This document shows positions 1 to 5,772 of a DNA stretch of 13,307 nucleotides, piece after piece. Source of the DNA: Candidatus Aenigmatarchaeota archaeon (GTDB lineage Archaea > Aenigmatarchaeota > Aenigmatarchaeia > CG10238-14); contig JAFCCM010000048.1 of assembly GCA_017610225.1 (NCBI GenBank), positions 1 to 13,307 on the forward strand, given 5' to 3'. Below the pieces are notes generated by a model, which was given only the letters and a program-made list of their open reading frames with translations, ran no database searches and was not told where the DNA came from. How positions within the stretch are numbered: position 1 is the stretch's first letter; every line of letters begins with the position of its first letter. Position numbers and translations under genes: made by a program.

Positions 1-419
1 CTCCTGAAAAGTTTGAGGCAGGGTTGCAAAATTATGCTGGCGTAATTGGCCTGGGAGAAGCTGCAAAATATCTTATGAAAGTTGGTTTGAAAAACATAGA
101 AAAACATGAGTTAGTCTTGAATAAACTTGCAACAAAAGGTCTTGAAAAGATAGACGGTTCAAAAATAATCGGTGTTCTTAATCCCAAGTTAAGGTCAGGT
201 GTTCTTAGTTTTGGTCTTGGCGACATACATCCTCATGATGTTTGTATGATTCTTGACAGTGAAGGGATTATGACCCGTTCTGGAGCTCATTGTGCTCATT
301 CTTGGTTTAATGCTCGTGGAATCAATGGTAGTGTTCGCGCTAGTTTTTATTTGTATAACACTCGAGAAGAAGTTGAGAGATTTTTGGAAGTTTTGAGGAA
401 GGTTAGGAAGGGGTTATGA
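1..419 (+). CDS. sufS: Cysteine desulfurase, SufS/class V aminotransferase (C-terminal part, 5' truncated)
   Basis: This is the last ~138 residues of a PLP-dependent cysteine desulfurase; the gene enters from the left in frame with base 3. In-frame sequence before the TTG at 24 reads PEKFEAGLQNYAGVIGLGEA, the usual family motif (PxxFEAGTxNxxGxIGL), so TTG 24 is an internal Leu and not the start. The catalytic Cys sits in RSGAHCAHSW (codon at 291-293), where typical SufS has RAGHHCAQP. It is followed by VRASFYLYNTREEVERFLEVL, the conserved C-terminal helix region. Members of the family mobilise sulfur from cysteine for Fe-S clusters and tRNA thiolation in the cytosol. The PLP lysine lies outside the window. 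The TGA stop is at 417-419, and the gene is convergent with the toxin gene that follows. SufS-like is favoured over IscS/NifS because of the RSGxHCA context; the exact subfamily is less certain than the family. Confidence 0.93.
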   Translation, partial: PEKFEAGLQNYAGVIGLGEAAKYLMKVGLKNIEKHELVLNKLATKGLEKIDGSKIIGVLNPKLRSGVLSFGLGDIHPHDVCMILDSEGIMTRSGAHCAHSWFNARGINGSVRASFYLYNTREEVERFLEVLRKVRKGL

Positions 420-471
420 AATATATAGGTTAAGATAATTTCTCTGAAACTAAGTATAAATAGTTTATTTT

Positions 472-479
472 GAAAAAAA
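472..479 (-). terminator. U-rich terminator candidate after the RelE gene
   Basis: A run of seven A on the + strand (473-479) gives seven U in the leftward transcript directly after the toxin stop codon, and it is flanked by further T-rich sequence on the other strand (464-471) for the rightward desulfurase transcript. Archaeal intrinsic termination mainly needs such U-tracts. No stem-loop was seen. Confidence 0.35.
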
Positions 480-734
480 TTAGTACACCTTTTTTCTATG
501 TTCAAATTTAAGAAGATATAATTTACTATTTTTAAAAGCATAAATTAGTCTATAAGGTTTGACATAAATTGTTCTTTCACCTCTCAAATTATATTTCAAA
601 GGTTTTCCAATTTCAGGATTTTTAACGACCTTTATTATTTGTTTTTTTAATCTTTCTTTTAAGGATAAGTCCTTCAATTTTCTGAATTCTTTTTCAAAAG
701 TTTTACTCCAAATAATATCCTTAATTTTTACCAT
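480..734 (-). CDS. relE: RelE/ParE-family toxin (mRNA interferase)
   Basis: This 84-residue basic protein has the RelE/ParE fold pattern: an N-terminal strand, two helices rich in Lys/Glu (residues 11-38), then KPLKYNLRGERTIYVKPYRL, a strand IYAFKNSKLYLLKF, and the C-terminal HRKKVY. The PYRLIY and final HRxxVY segments match the usual RelE pattern (YRIIY...HRREVY), with Arg62, His79 and Arg80 as likely functional residues. Family members cleave mRNA in the ribosomal A site; activity here is inferred. Its ATG lies inside the last codons of the upstream AbrB-type gene (7-bp overlap, 728-734), a typical coupled antitoxin-toxin order. The length is normal for the family and no frameshift is apparent. 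It is likely controlled by the promoter and inverted repeat upstream of the antitoxin. Confidence 0.85.
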   Translation of the reverse strand: MVKIKDIIWSKTFEKEFRKLKDLSLKERLKKQIIKVVKNPEIGKPLKYNLRGERTIYVKPYRLIYAFKNSKLYLLKFEHRKKVY

Positions 735-1003
735 TCGGCCAACTCTTCAAAGAATTTTTCTTTAGATATTTTTTTGTAATTTCCTTTTTCTATGTCATCC
801 CAAGCCTCTTCAATAATTTTTAAACTTTCAATATCTTCTGCCTTCATTCTACTATCTAGTTTTTTAAGAATTATCATCTCTTTATTTGTAGTAACAGCAA
901 AAATACTACCTTTTTTAATATTCAATCGTTCTCTGATTTCACTGGGTATGACTATTTGACCTTTAGAACTGAGTTTTGTTAATTCAATATCATTTATTTC
1001 CAT
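728..1003 (-). CDS. AbrB/SpoVT-type antitoxin and autorepressor
   Basis: This 91-residue protein has an N-terminal swapped-hairpin AbrB domain (residues 6-50, with LSSKGQIVIPSEIRERLNIK and later ILKKL). A variable acidic C-terminal tail (51-91) probably wraps the toxin. AbrB antitoxins bind DNA as dimers to repress their own operon and neutralise the partner toxin. The partner here is the RelE-family protein encoded next, overlapping by 7 bp. AbrB folds more often pair with VapC, so RelE plus AbrB is a mixed pairing. The ATG at 1003 is chosen because a TATA-like box lies 27 nt upstream with a perfect inverted repeat in between, which implies a leaderless mRNA starting at or next to this ATG. 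Confidence 0.88.
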   Translation of the reverse strand: MEINDIELTKLSSKGQIVIPSEIRERLNIKKGSIFAVTTNKEMIILKKLDSRMKAEDIESLKIIEEAWDDIEKGNYKKISKEKFFEELAEW

Positions 1004-1006
1004 AAT

Positions 1007-1021
1007 GTAAGATAGTCTTAC
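1007..1021. promoter_or_regulatory. Inverted repeat, candidate antitoxin operator
   Basis: GTAAGA-tag-TCTTAC is a perfect inverted repeat with 6-bp arms and a 3-nt spacer. It lies between the TATA-like box and the ATG of the AbrB-type antitoxin, covering the expected transcription start region. A dimeric AbrB bound there would block initiation. The second toxin-antitoxin operon in this window has the same arrangement with a different sequence. Confidence 0.6.
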
Positions 1022-1026
1022 CTATA

Positions 1027-1034
1027 TTTAAATA
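1027..1034 (-). promoter_or_regulatory. TATA box of the RelE/AbrB operon
   Basis: On the minus strand this reads TATTTAAA, centred about 27 nt upstream of the antitoxin ATG. That spacing matches archaeal leaderless transcripts. No Shine-Dalgarno sequence precedes the ATG. Confidence 0.55.
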
Positions 1035-1098
1035 TATCATACATCTACTAAAAGACTGAAATCTCGTATATTCGTCTTGCCTCGGCGCTATACCTAAA

Positions 1099-1896
1099 CT
1101 ATCTCCACATCTTCTTAACAATATCAATAGACAATTTAATATAATCCTTATTATCAGCAAAAATTTCAAAAGTTATAGTCTTATCATACTTAATTTTTTT
1201 AAGATAATCAACAACCATTTTATAATCAATCTTACCAACACCTATAGGAAGATGTTCATCTTCATCTCCATGGTTATCATGAAAATGTAAGTGATCTATT
1301 TTTTTTCTAAAACCTTTTAGATATTTCATAATATTATTCATGTCATGATATCTGAATGCATGCCCAACATCTAGAATAACTTTGATTCCTTCGACATTAT
1401 CAACTATATATTTGAAATCTTCATAACTTGCTATTTCGTCTGGTATACCTTCATTTTCAAGAAGAACTTTAATCCCATAATCTTTTGAATAATCAGATAT
1501 TTCTTCGAGACTGTTTATGATATTTCCCATAATTTCTTTCTTAATATTTTCAGGCAGGATTTTTTTCTTAAAATGAGGATGCACGACTATTTTCTTTATA
1601 TCTAGTTCATGAGAAACATCAATTATTTCTTTATACTCTTCAACCCAAGCCTTCCTAATTTTTTCATGGCTTGTACTAATATCATTCCAGTGTGGGGGAT
1701 GGGCCAAAAGAAAAATTTCATTATTTTCTACAAATTTTTTGATTTTTTCTTTATTTTTCAATAAAAGATTAGGTGTACAATAAGGTTCTTGAATCGGTAT
1801 CTCTAGAAAATCTAATCCTTTAAAAAATCTCTGTTCCATCCCATCTAAGATATTTACAAATGGACTTACACCAGCGCCAAATTTTGGTAGAGACAT
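1099..1896 (-). CDS. Xylose isomerase-like TIM barrel protein (sugar phosphate isomerase/epimerase or AP endonuclease 2 superfamily)
   Basis: This 265-residue protein covers a full TIM barrel of the xylose isomerase-like/AP endonuclease 2 superfamily. The expected metal ligands appear in order: His66 (LLAHPPHW), His106 (IVVHPHF), Glu147 (VLLENEG), Asp176 and His179 (ILDVGHA), His204-Asp207 (DHLHFHDNHG) and Glu244 (ITFEIF). Sequence alone cannot separate a sugar isomerase/epimerase from an endonuclease IV-like enzyme. The divergent His/Asp spacing and short length favour a sugar-phosphate isomerase or hydroxypyruvate-isomerase-like role. It is flanked by the toxin-antitoxin operon downstream and the dph6 unit upstream and appears to be a single-gene transcript. 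The ATG at 1896 has a TATA-like AATTTAAT 26 nt upstream and no ribosome binding site, consistent with leaderless translation. Confidence 0.85.
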   Translation of the reverse strand: MSLPKFGAGVSPFVNILDGMEQRFFKGLDFLEIPIQEPYCTPNLLLKNKEKIKKFVENNEIFLLAHPPHWNDISTSHEKIRKAWVEEYKEIIDVSHELDIKKIVVHPHFKKKILPENIKKEIMGNIINSLEEISDYSKDYGIKVLLENEGIPDEIASYEDFKYIVDNVEGIKVILDVGHAFRYHDMNNIMKYLKGFRKKIDHLHFHDNHGDEDEHLPIGVGKIDYKMVVDYLKKIKYDKTITFEIFADNKDYIKLSIDIVKKMWR

Positions 1897-1917
1897 AATG
1901 ATAATTGTACTAATAGA

Positions 1918-1925
1918 ATTAAATT
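1918..1925 (-). promoter_or_regulatory. TATA-like box of the TIM barrel gene
   Basis: The minus strand reads AATTTAAT, centred about 26 nt upstream of the ATG at 1896. The same octamer occurs at the same distance before the nucleotidyltransferase gene starting at 6666. Confidence 0.4.
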
Positions 1926-1977
1926 AATTTTACTTCCTTTTTTTGTAAAGATACTTCAAATATATTCTATATACATT

Positions 1978-2232
1978 TTAGTCCATTAATGTCAATTCTT
2001 CTTTATCTACTCCTTCTATTTGTACAGGTCTGTATTTGATATCATCTCCTGAATTTTCAACTTCTTCCAGAACATAAAATCTTGTTTTATTACACCAGCA
2101 CATATATCCTGGTTGATCCCCTCGAAAACATAAAAAAAGACATTTCCCTAGTCCAGTTTGTGTGATTATATGTTGTCTTTGATATACTTCAGGATCAGTT
2201 ACTGTAGTTGACATAACTTCTCTTTTAATCAT
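1978..2232 (-). CDS. Small Cys-containing protein coupled to dph6, function unknown
   Basis: I do not recognise this 84-residue protein. It has four Cys in a C-x3-C-x9-C-x-C arrangement (Cys31, 35, 45, 47) within the hydrophobic/aromatic core GKCLFLCFRGDQPGYMCWC, followed by an acidic tail. The Cys set could bind a metal, which is inference. Its ATG lies inside the stop region of the Dph6 gene (ATGATTAA), an 8-bp overlap that indicates translational coupling, so it probably works near Dph6 or just shares its expression. An alternative start is Met7 (MSTTVTD). There is no signal peptide or membrane segment. The overlap and the normal composition make it a credible gene despite its size. Confidence 0.72.
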   Translation of the reverse strand: MIKREVMSTTVTDPEVYQRQHIITQTGLGKCLFLCFRGDQPGYMCWCNKTRFYVLEEVENSGDDIKYRPVQIEGVDKEELTLMD

Positions 2233-2902
2233 TTAATTTTATATCTTTAACTTTCATCCACCCACTATCAGTCTTATCATCCCAGATAATTTCAGAATCA
2301 GTAATACTTAGTTTTTTCTTGAAAATTGGACCATCCACGCAAAGAGTTTCAAATTCTCCACCTTCACCAACTAGATTAACTTCATACTTCTTGTTCAATT
2401 CAATCAATTCTTTTAGTGACTGTTCATCCAATTTTCTTCCTAACCAACTTTTATCCAAGCCTTGAGAGTAAACTCCGACAAATCTAACATCAAATCCTAA
2501 AACAATAGTGTCTCGCATAAATTTCTCAGGATCAATTCCCCAAAAAGGTGCTAGTAGATTTAACCCTAATTCATTACAAACTCTTTCTATCCTAGTTTTT
2601 TGGTAATTGCTTGCTATCCCACCACATGCTACTCTATCAACATCCAATCCTTTTAGGACTACTTTCATATCTTCTACTTCTTTTTCTTTTATTCCAGATG
2701 ATGATTTTTTTACAAGTGGTATTCCTATTGCTTCTGCTAACTTGTCGACTAAATGAATATTAGGATAATGATACATCCAGGAATCTTCTCGTTCAGGGAT
2801 AATCGATACTAAGTACTTTACATCATACCCATTTTCTAAACACCAATGGACTGTTCTTGTTGAGTCTTTTCCTCCAGAGAATAATACTGCTACTTGTGAC
2901 AT
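2225..2902 (-). CDS. dph6: Diphthine-ammonia ligase (diphthamide synthetase)
   Basis: This 225-residue ATP-pyrophosphatase carries out the last step of diphthamide formation on elongation factor 2: ATP-dependent amidation of diphthine with ammonia in the cytosol. The PP-loop SGGKDS is at residues 9-14 of the N-terminal Rossmann-like domain. Family signatures follow: GGIASNYQKTRIERVCNELG, then PFWG, and the C-terminal GEGGEFETLCVDGPIF typical of Dph6/MJ0570-type proteins. The length is normal for the archaeal single-domain form. The start ATG at 2902 precedes the P-loop strand directly. A weak TATA-like ATTAATAA lies about 28 nt upstream, overlapping the stop of the eL33 gene. The next gene overlaps its stop codon. 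Confidence 0.94.
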   Translation of the reverse strand: MSQVAVLFSGGKDSTRTVHWCLENGYDVKYLVSIIPEREDSWMYHYPNIHLVDKLAEAIGIPLVKKSSSGIKEKEVEDMKVVLKGLDVDRVACGGIASNYQKTRIERVCNELGLNLLAPFWGIDPEKFMRDTIVLGFDVRFVGVYSQGLDKSWLGRKLDEQSLKELIELNKKYEVNLVGEGGEFETLCVDGPIFKKKLSITDSEIIWDDKTDSGWMKVKDIKLND

Positions 2903-2934
2903 GATTGATATTAAGAAACAGTATTCTTATTAAT

Positions 2935-3195
2935 TTACTCTTCAACTTCAACTCTATTAGTAATAGCCTGACCAGGAAGATTTCTTTCAAACTTAGCTCT
3001 TAGAACACCTTTTCCACCATGTACACCTATAAATTCGCCTTTAATCTCCTTGTTACCAGGACTCTTCCAGACTAGTTTCTTACCGACCATTTTCTCGGCT
3101 TTCTCCTTGTTATTTATTCCTTCAACCTCTACTAACATCTGGTTAACATTCTGTGTGTGTCTTCCACGTCTGTAGCTTAGGATTATTCCTTTCAT
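2935..3195 (-). CDS. rpl35ae: Large-subunit ribosomal protein eL33 (L35Ae)
   Basis: This 86-residue ribosomal protein is found in archaea and eukaryotes but not in bacteria. It starts with MKGIILSYRRGRHTQ and carries the family signature KLVWKSPGNKEIKG, then VHGGKGVLRAKFERNLPGQA, ending in a short acidic tail. Two starts are possible. ATG at 3204 would add MIL. I prefer the second ATG (3195) because archaeal family members begin at MKG/MRIKG and because the TATA-like box at 3220-3227 is 28 nt from it, compared with about 20 nt from the first ATG. It sits between vapC and dph6 on the same strand, with 42-nt and ~30-nt gaps, so it is likely a separate leaderless transcript. It is solid evidence that the window is archaeal. 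Confidence 0.95.
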   Translation of the reverse strand: MKGIILSYRRGRHTQNVNQMLVEVEGINNKEKAEKMVGKKLVWKSPGNKEIKGEFIGVHGGKGVLRAKFERNLPGQAITNRVEVEE

Positions 3196-3219
3196 AAGTA
3201 TCATTTTTGTTATGTCATG

Positions 3220-3227
3220 TTTTTATA
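3220..3227 (-). promoter_or_regulatory. TATA box of the eL33 gene
   Basis: The minus strand reads TATAAAAA, centred about 28 nt upstream of the preferred ATG at 3195. It falls in the 42-nt gap after vapC. Confidence 0.5.
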
Positions 3228-3237
3228 GATATTGGTT

Positions 3238-3639
3238 TTACCAATTTTTTAACTTAATCTTGCTTGTTTTGCAGAAGTTTTCATAATGGCTATCCTTACT
3301 TAGAATTGCATTACACTCCATCATTTTAGCGGTAGAAGCTATTATTGAATCGACTGTAGGTATATTAAAACTAAATGATATTTTTCCAGCTTCTACGACT
3401 ATTTCTTTGGTGGTTTGAGATATTTGTACTTTCTTATTTTTTTCTAGTTTTTCAATAAAATCTAAGACAATCTTTATTTTTTTCCCTCTTTGGAGTAACT
3501 TTCTCGTTAATTCAGTGAACGTTACCGAAGGAATGATTAAATAAGTCTTTCCGGTTACAGTTTCTCTCATTATCTTTTCAGCCTTTTCATTCTTTTTTGT
3601 TAATTGAATAAGAAACCAAGTGTCTACACAATATCTCAT
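3238..3639 (-). CDS. vapC: VapC-type PIN-domain ribonuclease toxin
   Basis: This 133-residue PIN domain has the acidic active site: Asp6 (VDTWFLI), Glu43 (TFTELTRKLL), Asp97 (TVDSIIASTA) and Asp116 (LSKDSHYENF). VapC toxins are Mg2+-dependent endoribonucleases that usually cut tRNA or rRNA; the target is not predictable here. The length is typical. The ATG overlaps the stop of the upstream AbrB-type antitoxin by 4 bp (3636-3639), the usual VapBC order and coupling. All catalytic acids are present, so the toxin looks intact. It ends 42 nt before the start of the eL33 gene, whose TATA box lies in this gap. Confidence 0.93.
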   Translation of the reverse strand: MRYCVDTWFLIQLTKKNEKAEKIMRETVTGKTYLIIPSVTFTELTRKLLQRGKKIKIVLDFIEKLEKNKKVQISQTTKEIVVEAGKISFSFNIPTVDSIIASTAKMMECNAILSKDSHYENFCKTSKIKLKNW

Positions 3640-3884
3640 CTATCTGACTCATCTCTCTCTTTTTCTATTTCTTCCCAGTCTTTATCAGTTAGACCTAGTT
3701 TTGCTGCAGATTTCATTATATCCTCGACAATATCAGATTCTTCCTCGACTTTGTCAACAAAAATCATACTAGGCACATAACTCACCTTAACAAAATCATT
3801 TGGTCTAATACCTTCTAATTCTCTCATTTTTGCTGGTAATGTTATTTGACCTTTGTCATTGACTTTTACTATTTGATCGTCCAT
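3636..3884 (-). CDS. vapB: VapB antitoxin, AbrB family
   Basis: This 82-residue protein has an N-terminal AbrB hairpin (residues 4-46, VKVNDKGQITLPAKMRELEG) followed by a strongly acidic C-terminal tail (47-82), which is expected to occupy the VapC active-site groove. It acts as antitoxin and autorepressor. Its stop overlaps the VapC start. Compared with the other AbrB antitoxin in the window (728-1003) it shares the KGQI-x-hP core but little else, so the two are not recent duplicates. The ATG at 3884 lies about 26 nt after a TATA-like box, with a perfect 8-bp inverted repeat in between, consistent with a leaderless, self-repressed operon. Confidence 0.9.
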   Translation of the reverse strand: MDDQIVKVNDKGQITLPAKMRELEGIRPNDFVKVSYVPSMIFVDKVEEESDIVEDIMKSAAKLGLTDKDWEEIEKERDESDR

Positions 3885-3892
3885 AAAAAGAA

Positions 3893-3911
3893 TATATAGT
3901 TATACTATATA
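3893..3911. promoter_or_regulatory. Inverted repeat, candidate VapB operator
   Basis: TATATAGT-tat-ACTATATA is a perfect inverted repeat with 8-bp arms and a 3-nt spacer. It overlaps the edge of the TATA-like box and reaches to 8 bp from the vapB ATG. Its geometry equals that of the repeat at 1007-1021. The AT-rich arms raise the chance of coincidence somewhat. Confidence 0.58.
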
Positions 3912-3914
3912 AAT
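3907..3914 (-). promoter_or_regulatory. TATA box of the vapBC operon
   Basis: The minus strand reads ATTTATAT, centred about 26 nt upstream of the vapB ATG. It lies in the 69-nt gap behind the winged-helix gene and overlaps the right arm of the inverted repeat. Confidence 0.5.
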
Positions 3915-3953
3915 ACTTTACTATTTTCCTACTTTCAGAAATTCCTACTTATA

Positions 3954-4292
3954 TTAAAAGGATATTGGTTTGGGTTTATTTAACTCTTCTTCTACTGATT
4001 TTTCAGCATAAGTTTTACATACTATATAGTTTAACTCTCCCATTTTTTTAACTATAGGAGAATTTGTATTTATTCTATACATTACAGCTCTACCAACAAC
4101 CCTTGTTTTTTCAACTATACCTATTTCAACAAGTTCATCCCAAAATATGTTAAGTGTAGTTCTAGAGATGTTAACTTCTTTTGCAATTTCTGATTTTGGG
4201 TAATCAAATATCTTATTTTCTAACAAGAACATCATAACCTTTAATACAGGTGAATTACCAAATGTTCTTATGAATAATGTGTCTTCAATCAT
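3954..4292 (-). CDS. Winged-helix transcriptional regulator
   Basis: This 112-residue protein has a winged helix-turn-helix DNA-binding domain at about residues 13-75. A first helix is followed by KSEIAKEVNISRTTLNIFWDEL (helix-turn-helix; SRTTL in the recognition helix), then a wing VEKTRVVGRAVMYRIN. The C-terminal helix (80-104) probably mediates dimerisation. This layout is common in small archaeal wHTH regulators (ArsR/MarR-like in the broad sense). It is divergent from the 89-aa wHTH-like gene at 4365 and precedes vapBC on the same strand by 69 nt, but vapBC seems to have its own promoter. The ATG at 4292 has TTTAAATA 26 nt upstream, again a leaderless pattern. Its target is unknown; autoregulation of the shared divergent promoter is plausible. 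Confidence 0.8.
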   Translation of the reverse strand: MIEDTLFIRTFGNSPVLKVMMFLLENKIFDYPKSEIAKEVNISRTTLNIFWDELVEIGIVEKTRVVGRAVMYRINTNSPIVKKMGELNYIVCKTYAEKSVEEELNKPKPISF

Positions 4293-4314
4293 AAAATATC
4301 TATGACTAGTAAAG

Positions 4315-4322
4315 TATTTAAA
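4315..4322. promoter_or_regulatory. Shared, near-palindromic TATA box for two divergent wHTH genes
   Basis: TATTTAAA on the + strand reads TTTAAATA on the minus strand. Its centre is 26 nt from the leftward ATG (4292), so that transcript would be leaderless. It is about 46 nt from the rightward ATG (4365), giving a ~20-nt leader carrying a weak ribosome binding site (AAAGTGA, 4352-4358). The palindrome ACTAGT at 4305-4310 lies between this box and the leftward start. Confidence 0.4.
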
Positions 4323-4364
4323 TGTATTGTTTCAGGACACAAAATAGAATGAAAGTGAACAATA

Positions 4365-4634
4365 ATGTCCAATTCAGAGACAAAGTTAAAATTGTGGATA
4401 ATACAAAAACTTAGTAATCGTGGTTATTGGGGTCGTAGACTTATTAATCTAGACGACCTTCCCAAAGGATCTCCATCTCATTTACGAAAGGAAATTAAAG
4501 AATTAGCATATGAATTATGGAAAGAAGGTTACTTACTCAAGAAAAAAGGACTTTATGGTGATAGATTTTCTTTGAATCCCAGAATGTTTAATGAAATTCA
4601 CCAATTATTAGAAAAGTGGAAAAAATTGAAATGA
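4365..4634 (+). CDS. Small winged-helix-like DNA-binding protein
   Basis: This 89-residue protein is predicted to be mostly helical with a C-terminal wing. Helix WIIQKLSNRGYW is followed by DLPKGSPSHLRKEIKELAYELWKEGYL and a hairpin KKKGLYGDRFSLNP, then a last helix (74-88). The 'LxxEGYLxxKKGxYGxxxSLNP' pattern is that of a one-domain wHTH of a type seen widely in archaea without an assigned role; that recollection is family-level only. It is basic and cytosolic. It is divergent from the regulator at 3954-4292 with a 72-nt intergenic region that probably drives both. Its stop lies 1 nt from the stop of the convergent nucleotidyltransferase gene. Confidence 0.75.
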   Translation: MSNSETKLKLWIIQKLSNRGYWGRRLINLDDLPKGSPSHLRKEIKELAYELWKEGYLLKKKGLYGDRFSLNPRMFNEIHQLLEKWKKLK

Positions 4635-4645
4635 TTTATTTTTTC
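4618..4645. terminator. Bidirectional U-tract terminator candidate between convergent genes
   Basis: Behind the rightward stop (4632-4634) the + strand runs into TTTATTTTTT (4635-4645). Behind the leftward stop (4636-4638) the minus strand reads TTTTTT at 4625-4620. Both lie partly in the coding sequence of the other gene (Lys-rich ends), so composition alone could produce them. Confidence 0.3.
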
Positions 4646-5772
4646 TCTTTCTTCTCAAGAATCCTAGAAATATCTCTAATCATTCCTCTAGCATATTCTC
4701 TCATCTGGTAGACATCCTTTTCAGGAATCTTATCTAATTTGCCTTTGTCAGACAAATCTTTCATTATATCAACTTTCTTCCAGACATCCCAATAATAACC
4801 CTCAATTAATTTGTTGTCAATAAACTGCTTCCTGAACTCTTCCGGCATCTTTTCATTCTTGTCTGGTAGTTTATCAATTGATTTTAATGCAGCAACTGCG
4901 GCCTTTCTCATAACATCATATGTCCTTTCTAGGACTTTTCCTTTCTTTTTCTGCTCTAAAACTGTAAGTAAACTATACATTTTATCAATGAACTTATCAG
5001 CCTTTTCTATCCAATCATCCACAAACTGGCCTGTAGTATTCATCATTTCTTTATGTTCAATCTTCTTTCTTATCTCGATTATTTCCCTTAACTGTTCGGC
5101 ATATTCTTCATCAAGTAATCCAGGTTCAACCAAATATTTTTTAACAGTCTCATAAGCCTTATTAGGAACAGGTGGTTCAACACCCATAAACATTAACACG
5201 CCTTGAGTGGAATTAAGCATAGCATAAAAACAATCTTCGGCAAGCATAAGTAACTTGACAGTCTTTGCTCTCATTAATTTCTTAGGTGCTCCTTCCATGT
5301 AAGATTCTATTGCTTCTCTGGTCATTGGTATTCTTCCTTGTCTTAACAATCTTTGAAATGGTGTGAAAAAACCAGCATCAAAAACAGCATGACCTTCTTT
5401 GATAAAATTGTAAATAATAGGATGACCTATTCTAGCATAATCCATAAACTCGGTTAGAGTATAAAGAGGTTGAAATGATAGGTTAGGTGAAATATCCTTA
5501 GCCATTTTTAGGATATCCCCATCCATCTTTTGTTTTTCAGCAAAAGGCATTGGTTTTTCAGTATCATCAGCAACAATAAACATATCAATATCAGACTTTG
5601 GCTTAAATTCATCCCTTACAACAGAACCCATTACAACAATACATTTGATCTTGTCTTTGTATTTTTCTAAAACTTTATCCTTGAATTTATCGACTCTTTT
5701 CATTCTTTCTTCTTTAGTCTTTAATTCTTCAAATTCAACTCCTTTTTTCTCATTCCCTCTTTTTCTTTCCAT
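4636..5772 (-). CDS. Nucleotidyltransferase (Pol-beta/MNT)-HEPN fusion protein, paralog B
   Basis: This 378-residue soluble protein is built as MNT plus HEPN. The nucleotidyltransferase domain (about 25-135) has the signature VVMGSVVRDEF followed by SDIDMFIV: Gly49-Ser50, Asp61 and Asp63. A third catalytic acid is not obvious; the expected strand reads LSFQPL. A linker FDAGFFTPFQRLLRQG is shared with the upstream paralog. The HEPN-like helical domain (about 165-275) has CFYAMLNSTQGVLMFMGVEPP and RKKIEH at 235-240, matching the HEPN R-x4-H RNase motif. The remainder (280-378) resembles a second, degenerate HEPN copy without R-x4-H. Separate MNT and HEPN genes form toxin-antitoxin pairs in which MNT nucleotidylates HEPN; here the two are fused. 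Its ATG directly follows the upstream stop (TAA-ATG), so the pair is co-translated. The substrate is unknown. Confidence 0.82.
   Translation of the reverse strand: MERKRGNEKKGVEFEELKTKEERMKRVDKFKDKVLEKYKDKIKCIVVMGSVVRDEFKPKSDIDMFIVADDTEKPMPFAEKQKMDGDILKMAKDISPNLSFQPLYTLTEFMDYARIGHPIIYNFIKEGHAVFDAGFFTPFQRLLRQGRIPMTREAIESYMEGAPKKLMRAKTVKLLMLAEDCFYAMLNSTQGVLMFMGVEPPVPNKAYETVKKYLVEPGLLDEEYAEQLREIIEIRKKIEHKEMMNTTGQFVDDWIEKADKFIDKMYSLLTVLEQKKKGKVLERTYDVMRKAAVAALKSIDKLPDKNEKMPEEFRKQFIDNKLIEGYYWDVWKKVDIMKDLSDKGKLDKIPEKDVYQMREYARGMIRDISRILEKKEKK

Noticed and set aside
1052..1078. Imperfect inverted repeat AAGACtGAA...TTCGTCTT downstream of the TIM barrel gene
   Set aside because: It has a bulge and a 10-nt loop, is not followed by a U-run on the minus strand and is weak in GC. 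A terminator or RNA element is not supported.
480..4292. Defence island around the toxin-antitoxin genes
   Set aside because: The two toxin-antitoxin pairs are interleaved with housekeeping genes (eL33, dph6, a desulfurase) and no restriction, CRISPR or phage-defence gene was recognised.
4811..5155. 114-codon + strand reading frame inside the nucleotidyltransferase gene
   Set aside because: It is antisense to the HEPN part, with a Ser/Phe/Leu-rich composition that mirrors Lys/Glu codons; no independent support.
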